Made by a program: the position numbers and the translations under genes. Shown piece by piece: positions 44,960-52,858 of a DNA stretch of 64,000 bases; positions within the stretch are counted from its first letter, which is position 1, and each line of letters starts with the position of its first letter. Below the pieces are notes generated by a model. That model did not search any database and had not been told where the DNA came from. It worked only from the letters and a program-made list of their open reading frames with translations. Source of the DNA: Massilia sp. erpn (lineage in GTDB: Bacteria; Pseudomonadota; Gammaproteobacteria; Burkholderiales; Burkholderiaceae_D); the NCBI RefSeq assembly GCF_024400215.1, contig NZ_CP053748.1, positions 5,022,001-5,086,000 of the forward strand. The letters run 5' to 3'.

Positions 44960-46360
44960 ATGTCCCAGCCTAGACCCATACAAGATGAAAGTTTGCCAAT
45001 CTGGCTGCCGCGATTGGCCGCGCACCGCGGGCCACGTTTTTTGCAGATTGCGGATGCCTTGCAGGCGGCGCTGGCAGACGGATCGCTGAAACCGGGCGAC
45101 CGTCTACCTCCGCAGCGCCAGTTGGCAACACAACTGGACGTCGACCTGACGACGATCACGCGCGCATACGACGAAGCCAGACGCCGCAACTTGCTGGAGG
45201 GCCGCGGCGCTCGCGGCACGTATGTCGCGGCGCCGAAAGTCGAATTGACCTCGATCCTTGACCTGAGCATGAATACCCCACCACCGCCGGATGGCGTGGA
45301 CTTCGACGACATGCTGAAACAAGGTTTGTCTCAAGTACTGATGAGTGCAGATAATGGATTGCTGATGACATACCACTTGGCCGGGGGAAGCGGCTCCGAC
45401 CGTCAGGCTGGAGCCAAATGGCTCGAACCGATGTTTGGACATCTGGACTCTCAACAGCTTGTTGTCTGTCCGGGCGCGCAAGCGGCCATCGCCGCATTGA
45501 TCCTTGCGCTGACGGAGCCTGGCGATGTCATCCTGGCGGAGCCAATGAGTTATCCCGGCTTGCGTGCCGCAGCGAGCCAATTTGGCCGGCACATCATTGC
45601 AGTGGCAGCGGACCAGCAGGGAATGGTGCCTGCGATGCTGGAGGAAGCGTGCCGCCAGCACAAGCCTGGGCTGGTCTACCTCAATCCGACACTACAGAAC
45701 CCGACCGCCATCACCATTCCGGAACGCCGGCGCCAGGAGCTCGCCGGCATCGTGAAGCGCTGCAATGTACGCATCGTCGAGGACGATCCCTGCTGGCTCC
45801 TTGCCGATGCCCCGCCCCCACCTATTGCCACGTTTGCTCCGGAACAGGTGTACTACATCTCAACCCTCTCGAAATGCCTGACGCCCGGCTTGCGTGTCGC
45901 CTTCGTGCTCATACGGGACCCGCACGAACGCGAACGTTTCCTGGTCGCGTTAAGATCATTTGCGCTGATGGCCGCTCCTTTGACGGCCGCCCTGGCCACT
46001 CAGTGGATCCTCGACGGTTCGGCTGATAGATTGGTGGACGGGGTACGCAAAGAAGCGCGCCTGCGCCACCGGATGGCTCGGGATATTATGGCGGGGCGGT
46101 ACAGCGGCGCCGGAGACGGCCTGCACGTATGGCTCGAGTTGCCAACGTATTGGAACTCTTCACAGCTTGCGCGTGCAGCCGGCAACGAAGGCATCGCAGT
46201 CACGCCGGCGGAGGCATTCGCAACCGGCAGCAGCTCCGTGAATGCAATCCGGATCTCGTTGGGTAGCATCAAGGATCGTGGACGCCTGCAGGCGGGTCTT
46301 CAACGGCTGTCTCATCTGCTTGCGCGGCGGCCCGAGCCGTTCAGCGCTGTCGTGGTTTAA
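44960..46360 (+). CDS. MocR-type regulator (GntR helix-turn-helix plus aminotransferase domain)
   Basis: 466 residues from ATG 44960 (MSQPRPIQDESLPIW). An N-terminal winged helix (LKPGDRLPPQRQLATQLDVD, TITRAYDEARRRNLL) is joined to a fold-type I aminotransferase-like domain with the PLP lysine in STLSKCLTPGLRVAF and the VEDDPCW cofactor aspartate region. MocR proteins are PLP-dependent regulators of amine, amino acid or vitamin B6 genes. It is divergent from the small membrane protein gene. The effector is unknown. Confidence 0.92.
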   Translation: MSQPRPIQDESLPIWLPRLAAHRGPRFLQIADALQAALADGSLKPGDRLPPQRQLATQLDVDLTTITRAYDEARRRNLLEGRGARGTYVAAPKVELTSILDLSMNTPPPPDGVDFDDMLKQGLSQVLMSADNGLLMTYHLAGGSGSDRQAGAKWLEPMFGHLDSQQLVVCPGAQAAIAALILALTEPGDVILAEPMSYPGLRAAASQFGRHIIAVAADQQGMVPAMLEEACRQHKPGLVYLNPTLQNPTAITIPERRRQELAGIVKRCNVRIVEDDPCWLLADAPPPPIATFAPEQVYYISTLSKCLTPGLRVAFVLIRDPHERERFLVALRSFALMAAPLTAALATQWILDGSADRLVDGVRKEARLRHRMARDIMAGRYSGAGDGLHVWLELPTYWNSSQLARAAGNEGIAVTPAEAFATGSSSVNAIRISLGSIKDRGRLQAGLQRLSHLLARRPEPFSAVVV

Positions 46361-46381
46361 CTGCCCGGGAAACACCGTGCT

Positions 46382-46810
46382 TCATCGGCTGCCAGCCATG
46401 GCAGGGCCATAGTGCAAACCAAGCAGTAATTTTTCCATGGCAAGCGAGAATTCGGAGCCAAGATCATAAAGCTTGCCATCGGGATCGGTGAACGCGTAAA
46501 AGCCATACGCCCCGACATAAACAATGATGTGGTCATGATGCGCCGTAGCTATCGCTTCGACTTCGCCGGTTTGTTTCTTCCAGGCCTTTAGCAATTCGCT
46601 GGCCTCGGGCTTCAGCTCCGAATAGAAGCAAACGTCGCTCGCTGCCAATTCGATGCCGGCACCAACGCTGCCAACCTCTAAACCAGCAAACTCGCTGAGC
46701 AAGGCCATCGCCTTCTCCCTCGGCGATTGCAGCTTTTTCTGGCGAATGTTGCCAGGCACCCAGCCTGCCTTCTCAAAATGATGGCGAATGCCTTCAGATA
46801 AGTCGAACAT
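46382..46810 (-). CDS. SUKH-3 domain immunity-type protein
   Basis: 142 residues with the SUKH-3 layout: FEKAGWVPGN near the N-terminus, LLSEFAGLEVGSVG in the centre and YAFTDPDGKLYDLGSEFSLA near the end. SUKH proteins neutralise the C-terminal toxin domains of polymorphic toxins. No toxin gene is adjacent, so it is an orphan here; the RHS locus is 26 kb away. It has a downstream 21-base gap to the convergent MocR gene. Confidence 0.75.
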   Translation of the reverse strand: MFDLSEGIRHHFEKAGWVPGNIRQKKLQSPREKAMALLSEFAGLEVGSVGAGIELAASDVCFYSELKPEASELLKAWKKQTGEVEAIATAHHDHIIVYVGAYGFYAFTDPDGKLYDLGSEFSLAMEKLLLGLHYGPAMAGSR

Positions 46811-46844
46811 CTCTACATTAACCCCTAATTTTCAATTTTTCATT

Positions 46845-47936
46845 TTACCAAGCGTCCATCTTCGCCGCTCGCCATGGCAGCCGCAATCCTGAAATTGCCG
46901 TGGACTCAATCGAGAAAAGCATGCCGCGTTCAGAATCAAGTACATGCGCCAGGAAATTGGGCCAGGCCGAGATTTGGCTGCGCGAAGCGATGTCCCAGGC
47001 CGTTGTACCTGATTCATCAGCGATGTAAAGGCGCTGGCCATCGCTGAACAGTTCGCGGACTTCGCCGCCATTCAGGTCCATCGGCCAGCGCTCGGGGGAC
47101 GCCTGCTCTTTCGATTCCACATCCAAAATCTGGACGCCCGGTCCTTTGGCCACTTCTTCGAATTCTTCCTCGTCCCATTCAGAAAGTCCCCATAGCGCGA
47201 CGTACCTGTCATCGATCCAGCAAGCGGGGATGTTCCAGTCTTCGCGGATCGGGAAGTCTACGATGGATGGGCCGTCCTCACTCTCCCATGGATTAGATCC
47301 GAGCCAGCCGCTGAGGGACCAGATGCGCGGCACCGACACCGGGTGCCATACCCAGCCATCGTCAAGGATGCGGTTTCCGTCCGGGCTAAGGCGTAGCTGC
47401 CCATGGAAGTAGTCAAGGTAATGATCCGGCCTTTCGCCACCCGCCTCATAAACTGCGATGTCGCGGCTGGTGAGCGATTCGCCGGTAGCGGGATCCGCCG
47501 CGTCGAGCCGGTTCCAGGCTGTTCGGTGTATGAGGACACTCCGCCCCTGGAAGCGGGTAAAACCTGCACTGAAGGGTACGGTGTGCTCGTGATAATCGCC
47601 GCCATCGAGATGCATCGTCACTTTTCCGGATGCTATGTCGACGACGATGCCCGCTCTTCCCCTGTCGACAACGACGGTGGCAAACCGCCCGTCCGCCGAC
47701 GCATGCAGGCGGAATCCGGGCGCGCCGAAATAGCTGCCCTCATCTCCACCGGGTAGTTCAGGAAGGCTTACGCGGCAAAGGATTACCGTCTCTCCTTTGT
47801 CCAGATGAATGCCATGGAAAGCGCCGTCTTCGGTCAGCACCAGTAAGTGACCGTAATCGGCTTGGACTGAGCGGGCATCCAGGATGGGGACGTCCGACAC
47901 TGGGAAGGATTGGATTGCGGCTGTTGCGGTATTCAT
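46845..47936 (-). CDS. Hypothetical beta-propeller-like protein
   Basis: About 363 residues from the ATG at 47936, which has a GGAG ribosome site (an upstream ATG at 47957 is less well placed). No signal peptide, so cytoplasmic. Repeated strand patterns such as HLLVLTEDGAFHGIHLD, LRLSPDGNRILDDG, QRLYIADESGTTAWDI suggest a WD40- or YVTN-like propeller. I do not recognise the family. It lies downstream of the AraC gene and upstream of the SUKH-3 gene on the same strand. Confidence 0.65.
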   Translation of the reverse strand: MNTATAAIQSFPVSDVPILDARSVQADYGHLLVLTEDGAFHGIHLDKGETVILCRVSLPELPGGDEGSYFGAPGFRLHASADGRFATVVVDRGRAGIVVDIASGKVTMHLDGGDYHEHTVPFSAGFTRFQGRSVLIHRTAWNRLDAADPATGESLTSRDIAVYEAGGERPDHYLDYFHGQLRLSPDGNRILDDGWVWHPVSVPRIWSLSGWLGSNPWESEDGPSIVDFPIREDWNIPACWIDDRYVALWGLSEWDEEEFEEVAKGPGVQILDVESKEQASPERWPMDLNGGEVRELFSDGQRLYIADESGTTAWDIASRSQISAWPNFLAHVLDSERGMLFSIESTAISGLRLPWRAAKMDAW

Positions 47937-47960
47937 GTGCTCCGAAATTTTAGGCATTTT

Positions 47961-48773
47961 CTAGCTGGCAGACCGTCTGACATGATTGGCGGTCTCCGGC
48001 GCCAGCAGGCGGTATTGTAGCGGTGTGAGGCCGGCAAATTCGCGGAATTCGCGGTTCATATGGGCCTGGTCGCTATAACCCAGGAGCTGGGCCAGTTCGC
48101 TCAGCGAGGTTTGCGGCTGGGCGCGCACGGCGGCCAGCAGCGCCTGGAAACGCAGCAGGCGCGTGTAGCGCTTGGGACTGAAGCCGGTGGCCTGGCTGAA
48201 CAGGGCATTGAAGCCGCGATGGCTGTAGCTGCTGGCGCGCACCATCTCATCCACCCGTGTTTCATGCGTGATGCCGCCCAGGATCTGCGCCACGCCGGGA
48301 TGTAGGCCGTGGATGCGCGGCAGCCGCGCCGCCAGCCAGCTCTCCAGCACGGCCAGCTTTTGCGGCGCGCCAGCCGCCTCGCTCAACTGCTGCAGCACGC
48401 TGTCGCCCTGCCCTCCGCACAGCTCGGACAAGGGCGTATGCCGGCCGGCCAGTTCGGCGGCGCTGACGCCAAACAGGGCCTGCAGCGCGCCCGGTTCCAG
48501 CTGCACGCCCACGCTCAGCACCGGTTGTCCCACTTCCTTGATATAGAAACTGCTGCGCGGCCCGCCCAGCACCGGCTCGCGCAGCACCGCGCCATTGGCA
48601 TCACCGGCATCGGCGTAGATGCGCAAAGGCGGTCCCGCCAGGCGGAAGACCAGATGCGCCAGACCGGTGGGCAGCACATGTTCGCGGCCGGGACGGTCCG
48701 TCTGGCCGGCATCGTGTACCCACAGCTGTTTGATGAAGGGCCGCAGCGCGGCGCCTGGCGGTCTGCAAAGCAT
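47961..48773 (-). CDS. AraC-family transcriptional regulator
   Basis: 270 residues. An N-terminal ligand-binding part (about 1-150; VLPTGLAHLVFRL, then SVGVQLEPGALQALFG) precedes two helix-turn-helix units at about 165-255 (YSHRGFNALFSQATGFSPKR, and LSELAQLLGYSDQAHMNREF) with the family signature GLTPLQYR. No membrane segment. Its stop lies 24 bases before the start of the propeller-like gene, so the two may form an operon. Target and effector are unknown. Confidence 0.88.
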   Translation of the reverse strand: MLCRPPGAALRPFIKQLWVHDAGQTDRPGREHVLPTGLAHLVFRLAGPPLRIYADAGDANGAVLREPVLGGPRSSFYIKEVGQPVLSVGVQLEPGALQALFGVSAAELAGRHTPLSELCGGQGDSVLQQLSEAAGAPQKLAVLESWLAARLPRIHGLHPGVAQILGGITHETRVDEMVRASSYSHRGFNALFSQATGFSPKRYTRLLRFQALLAAVRAQPQTSLSELAQLLGYSDQAHMNREFREFAGLTPLQYRLLAPETANHVRRSAS

Positions 48774-48835
48774 GAGTGTCTGGCTGAATTTGATGCGCCT
48801 ACTTTAGCAGATTCGGACTGGCCGGTGATTAGCGC

Positions 48836-49432
48836 TCAATGGCGCAAAGGCCAGCGGCCAAGGATGGAATACGGCTCGCCGCTGCCGATCCGGCTGCGGG
48901 CGAGCACGAATTCCCGCACCGGCCACCTGACCGGCTGCACCTGGACCGGCGCCAGATGCAGCTTTTCATAGGATAGGGTGAGATGCGGCATGATCTGGCG
49001 CGGCACGCGGCGAAAGCCGGCCGCGCGCAGGCGCTGCGCCAATGCCTCGTACAGGATGCGCACGCCTTGCACGCCATCGTCGCCGCTCAGCACCAGCGCG
49101 TGCCGTCCCTTGTCGTGCATATGACCGCCGTCGAAACTCATGGCGGTATCGAGGCAGGCGGTGAAGCATGGTGCATCGACCGTGGCAAGCAGCCGGCTCA
49201 AACCGGAAACCAGACGCGGCGGCAGGCCGGGAAAATCGCCAAAACCGGCCAGCGTGATATGCATGCGGCCCGGGATAATCGGCCGTCCATGCAGCGGATA
49301 GCGCATGCCCAGCGCCTGCCGCCGCTGGCAGACCTGCTGCGCGGCGCCTTCATCCGGCAACAGCACCAGCATCAGCCGGTCGCTCAGGACCGGCTTGGCT
49401 TCGATGCCAGGCAAAGTCAGTTGCTCAGCCAT
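48836..49432 (-). CDS. 2'-5' RNA ligase / cyclic phosphodiesterase family protein
   Basis: 198 residues with the two catalytic HxT motifs of the 2H family, H58-I-T60 (MHITLAG) and H150-L-T152 (PHLTLSY). Family members join or cleave 2'-5' linked RNA ends or cyclic phosphates in vitro. The ATG at 49432 is chosen for the family-like start; upstream the frame overlaps the ABC exporter gene antisense context and is not conserved-looking. It follows the NRPS exporter by 64 bases but has no evident part in peptide synthesis. Confidence 0.85.
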   Translation of the reverse strand: MAEQLTLPGIEAKPVLSDRLMLVLLPDEGAAQQVCQRRQALGMRYPLHGRPIIPGRMHITLAGFGDFPGLPPRLVSGLSRLLATVDAPCFTACLDTAMSFDGGHMHDKGRHALVLSGDDGVQGVRILYEALAQRLRAAGFRRVPRQIMPHLTLSYEKLHLAPVQVQPVRWPVREFVLARSRIGSGEPYSILGRWPLRH

Positions 49433-49496
49433 ATCCGCCCCCGTTCGTCCAGAATACACAGCGGATATGATAAACCCGGTCCGCCGGACGCGGCGC

Positions 49497-51251
49497 CTAA
49501 CCGTGTTGGGCCGCCAAGGCGGGTTGCATTTGGTGCGCCACCAGGCGGGCATAGTAAGGGTGGGAACCCAGCAGCTCCTTATGCCGGCCCACGCCGGAAA
49601 TACGGCCATCCTCCAGGAAGTAGATACGGTCGGCATGCACTACCGTTGCCAGCCGGTGCGCCACCACGATATTGGTGCGGCCTGCCATCAAGGCTTCCAG
49701 CGCTTCCCGGACCTGGTATTCGGTTTCGCTGTCCAGATTGGACGTGGCCTCGTCGAGAATCAGGATGTCGGGATTGCGCAGGAACATACGGGCGATGGCG
49801 ATACGCTGGCGCTGTCCCCCCGAGAGATTATTGCCCTGTTCAATCAGCGAAGTGTCCAGGCCCTGCGGCATTTGTTCGATGAAGGCCAATGCCCCGGCGC
49901 GGGCGGCGGCGGCCAGCACCATTTCATCCGGATAGTCGCCTGCCAGGCCATAGGTGATATTGTCGCGCACCGTGCCGGGCATGATGGGCGCACCCTGCGC
50001 CACGTAGCCGATCCGGCCGCGCCAGGCGGCCAGCGGCAGGCTGGCGATGGGCCGGCCGTCATACACGATCTCGCCGGCGCCGGGGGCGTAGAAGCGCTCG
50101 ATCAGGGACAGGATGGTGGTCTTGCCACTGCCGCTGGTGCCCACCAGCGCGGTCGTGGTGCCGGGCCGGAAAACCAGATCGATGTGCTGCAGCACCCGCT
50201 CCTCCCGCCCCGGATAAGCAAACGACACGCCGCGGAAAGCCAGCTCGCCGGGCCGGCTTTCCTGCGCCAGGCCCGCCAGGCTGCCCTCTTCCGCCTCGTT
50301 CAGCAAGACGGCGATGCGGGCGGAGGCGCCTTTGGCTTTTTGCAGCTCGGCGGTGAAATTGGTGAGCTGGATCAGCGGTGCCGCCACGTTGAAGATATAC
50401 AGCAGGAAGGCGGTGAGCGTGCCCATGCCGATGGCGCCGCTGCTCACGCGCAGCGAGCCATACATCAGGATCACCAGTAGCGCGGCAGTCAAGGCCAGGC
50501 CGATGATGGGTTCCAGCCCGGCGTTGATGCGCGCCGTGCGCAGGCCAAGACGGCGGATTTCTTCGATCTCGCGGCCGGCGCGCTCCTGCTCGCGCGCTTC
50601 GGCCGTGAAGGCTTTCACCAGGCGGATCTCGGAAAACACATGGGCCAGAATGCCGGCCAGGCGCGCAGTGCGGTCCTGGGTGCCGCGCGCCAAGCCTTCC
50701 AGCAGCTGCGCCAGGGGGATGACGATGGCAAACGCCACGGCCAGGCAGGCGAACAGCGTGAGCGTGAGCTGCACGTCAAGCAGCAGCAGCACGACCACGG
50801 AACCGCTCAGCAGCATGATGCCGGTCAGCAGATTGACCGATTGGCGCGTGGCCAGCTCCGAGATCGAGTCGCAGTCGCTCAGCACACGGCTGACGCGCGC
50901 GCCGGTGCTGTCCTCGTCGAAGGCGGGCACCGGCATCTTGAGCAGCTTGCCGACCAGCAGGCGGCGCAGCCCGGCAACCAGGCCGTGGCCGGTACGCGCC
51001 AGCAGGTAGGACGAGACGGCGGAGGCGATGGCCGCCGCCACCAGCACCGCCGCCATGGCCGCTATGCTGGCCGGTTCCAGCCGGCCGCCGCCCAGCTCAT
51101 CGACCATGCGCTTGGCCAGCAAGGGGAAATACAGCGTGGCGGCGGCCGATAGCGTGGCCGCCAACGCCGCCGCGCCCAGGGCGGCGCGCGAGGGCCGGGC
51201 CAGGCGCACCAGCTGCCACAGCTGGCGCAACGATGAGCCGGAGCCGCTCAC
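49497..51251 (-). CDS. ABC exporter (fused membrane and ATPase domains) of the NRPS cluster
   Basis: 584 residues, half-transporter of the MsbA/multidrug type. The GTG at 51251 overlaps the hydroxylase stop (GTGA) and has GGAG just upstream, so it is preferred to longer frames. Six membrane helices lie at about 20-310 and the ATPase at about 345-575, with Walker A GTSGSGKTT, signature LSGGQRQR and Walker B ILILDEATS. It most likely exports the NRPS product, acting as a homodimer. It is the last gene of the coupled chain NRPS, hydroxylase, exporter. Confidence 0.9.
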   Translation of the reverse strand: MSGSGSSLRQLWQLVRLARPSRAALGAAALAATLSAAATLYFPLLAKRMVDELGGGRLEPASIAAMAAVLVAAAIASAVSSYLLARTGHGLVAGLRRLLVGKLLKMPVPAFDEDSTGARVSRVLSDCDSISELATRQSVNLLTGIMLLSGSVVVLLLLDVQLTLTLFACLAVAFAIVIPLAQLLEGLARGTQDRTARLAGILAHVFSEIRLVKAFTAEAREQERAGREIEEIRRLGLRTARINAGLEPIIGLALTAALLVILMYGSLRVSSGAIGMGTLTAFLLYIFNVAAPLIQLTNFTAELQKAKGASARIAVLLNEAEEGSLAGLAQESRPGELAFRGVSFAYPGREERVLQHIDLVFRPGTTTALVGTSGSGKTTILSLIERFYAPGAGEIVYDGRPIASLPLAAWRGRIGYVAQGAPIMPGTVRDNITYGLAGDYPDEMVLAAAARAGALAFIEQMPQGLDTSLIEQGNNLSGGQRQRIAIARMFLRNPDILILDEATSNLDSETEYQVREALEALMAGRTNIVVAHRLATVVHADRIYFLEDGRISGVGRHKELLGSHPYYARLVAHQMQPALAAQHG

Positions 51252-52858
51252 AGAATCAGCTCCATCTTGCCGAACAGGACGTCGGCCTGGCGGCCCTCGG
51301 TACGCAGCTGCTTCTCGACGATGCGCGCTTCCTTGAACTGGGTCGACTCCTCGGAATACATGATGCTGGTGATATGGGTCAGCCATGGCTCCGCCCCCAT
51401 GGCGTAGACGAACAGGCGCTCGGGATTGAAGAAGCGGTGCATATTCAGCGCCTTGGCCGAGTCGCAGCCATCCAGGCGGCGCGACTGGTCTTCACCGCGC
51501 GTCAGCATTTTTTGCAGCATCGGGCCATACAGCCAGGTCGCTGGCGCGCCCACGCATTCCATGCCGAGGAAGAGACAATCGACGCGCGGCATCATCTTGC
51601 GCAATGGCTCGTAGAACTCGGGCGCGGGTGGATTGGAGTCGGCGAAGAACAGGCAGTTCGCGTCATGCATCTGCACGCCGAAAGCCAGCTTGGTGCGGAT
51701 ATCCAGATCGGCGTGCTCGCCGTAGAACGGTGCGCCGATGACGCGGCCGCCCGCGAATTCCAGGGTCTCGTACTCGCCCAGTTCGACCACGCGCTCAAAG
51801 CCTGTCTTGTGCAGCATGAGCTTGAGCGAGATGTCCTGCAGATTGCCGCCGCCGGCACGGCCCACCACCACGCAATCGACCTTGCTACGCAGGCGCAGCA
51901 AGGTTTCGAATACGATATGGTCCTGGTGCGGGTGGGTGATCAGTACGTAGTCCAGGCGCGTCGGCAGATCGTCGAAGGTGTAGTGGTCGATGGCCGATTC
52001 GCCCGGATAGCTGATCAGGGGGTCGATCAGGATGCTGACGTCGGCGCTTTCCATCAACACGCAGGCGTGGCCGAGGTAGCGGATGCGCACCGAATCGGCC
52101 GGAATGGCATGGCGTTGAGCCTGGGCGGCGCGCTCGCCCAGCATGCCTTCCAGCAGCGGCAGCTCGCGGCGCGGATCGGCCAGATGGTCGCGCAGCCTTT
52201 CCAGCAGGCCGCCCGCATCCTCCGTGCCGCCATACAGCTCATTCCACAACGGGTCGCCGAACGGCAGGCGCAATTCCACCGTATCGCCTTTGTGGCGGAT
52301 CTGCGGCGTGCTCAGGACGAAGGTGCGCTGTTCATAGCTGGCTTTTTCCAGCACACAGGTTTGCAGCGAGGTGTCATAGAGCGGGCTGTCATAGAACACC
52401 GACTCGATAAAGCGCGCCACCGGCTGCTTGCATAGATCGTAGGACAGGTCGACGCCGTGGCGGATCTGCGCGTCGATCTGGGCATACAGGCCGGGCACGC
52501 CGGCGCCTTTGGCCTGGGTCATCAGCATCTGATACATGGCGCCGATGGCGTCTGCGCTACGCAGGTGCTGGGCGCAGCGTTCGCGCGTACCGTCGCGGAA
52601 GCGCGCCATATCGGCCGGATCGCCGTCATAGTTGATGAAGGGACCACCCAGCAGTTCAGGAATACGGGCCGATTCCAGATGCTGGGCCGGATCTTCGACG
52701 AAAGAATCAAGCATGGGCAGGTGGGCATGTTTGGTGTACAGGCCGAAAGTCAGCGGCGACACCAGATAGGGATGGGCAAACCAGGAATTGACCAGTGGGA
52801 TGCTGCGGACGTTGGGCGCAATGGCTTTAAGCGTTTTCATGGCTGTCTCACTTTTCAT
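51248..52858 (-). CDS. CmlA-type di-iron beta-hydroxylase (metallo-beta-lactamase fold)
   Basis: 536 residues. The length and layout match CmlA, the di-iron oxygenase of chloramphenicol synthesis that beta-hydroxylates an aminoacyl group held on an NRPS carrier: an N-terminal domain of about 250 residues, then a metallo-beta-lactamase fold. Metal motif: H309-P-H311-Q-D313-H314; further candidate ligands are E381 (FYGEH) and D407 (FFADS). With the alternative start at 52840 the numbers fall by six. The ATG at 52858 overlaps the NRPS stop by four bases, so it is coupled to the synthetase. It should hydroxylate one residue of the peptide. A plain hydrolase is the alternative, but the large N-terminal domain argues against it. 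Confidence 0.82.
   Translation of the reverse strand: MKSETAMKTLKAIAPNVRSIPLVNSWFAHPYLVSPLTFGLYTKHAHLPMLDSFVEDPAQHLESARIPELLGGPFINYDGDPADMARFRDGTRERCAQHLRSADAIGAMYQMLMTQAKGAGVPGLYAQIDAQIRHGVDLSYDLCKQPVARFIESVFYDSPLYDTSLQTCVLEKASYEQRTFVLSTPQIRHKGDTVELRLPFGDPLWNELYGGTEDAGGLLERLRDHLADPRRELPLLEGMLGERAAQAQRHAIPADSVRIRYLGHACVLMESADVSILIDPLISYPGESAIDHYTFDDLPTRLDYVLITHPHQDHIVFETLLRLRSKVDCVVVGRAGGGNLQDISLKLMLHKTGFERVVELGEYETLEFAGGRVIGAPFYGEHADLDIRTKLAFGVQMHDANCLFFADSNPPAPEFYEPLRKMMPRVDCLFLGMECVGAPATWLYGPMLQKMLTRGEDQSRRLDGCDSAKALNMHRFFNPERLFVYAMGAEPWLTHITSIMYSEESTQFKEARIVEKQLRTEGRQADVLFGKMELIL

Noticed and set aside
51248..52858. A metallo-beta-lactamase giving antibiotic resistance
   Set aside because: The 250-residue N-terminal domain, overall length and coupling to an NRPS fit CmlA-type hydroxylases; nothing supports beta-lactam cleavage.
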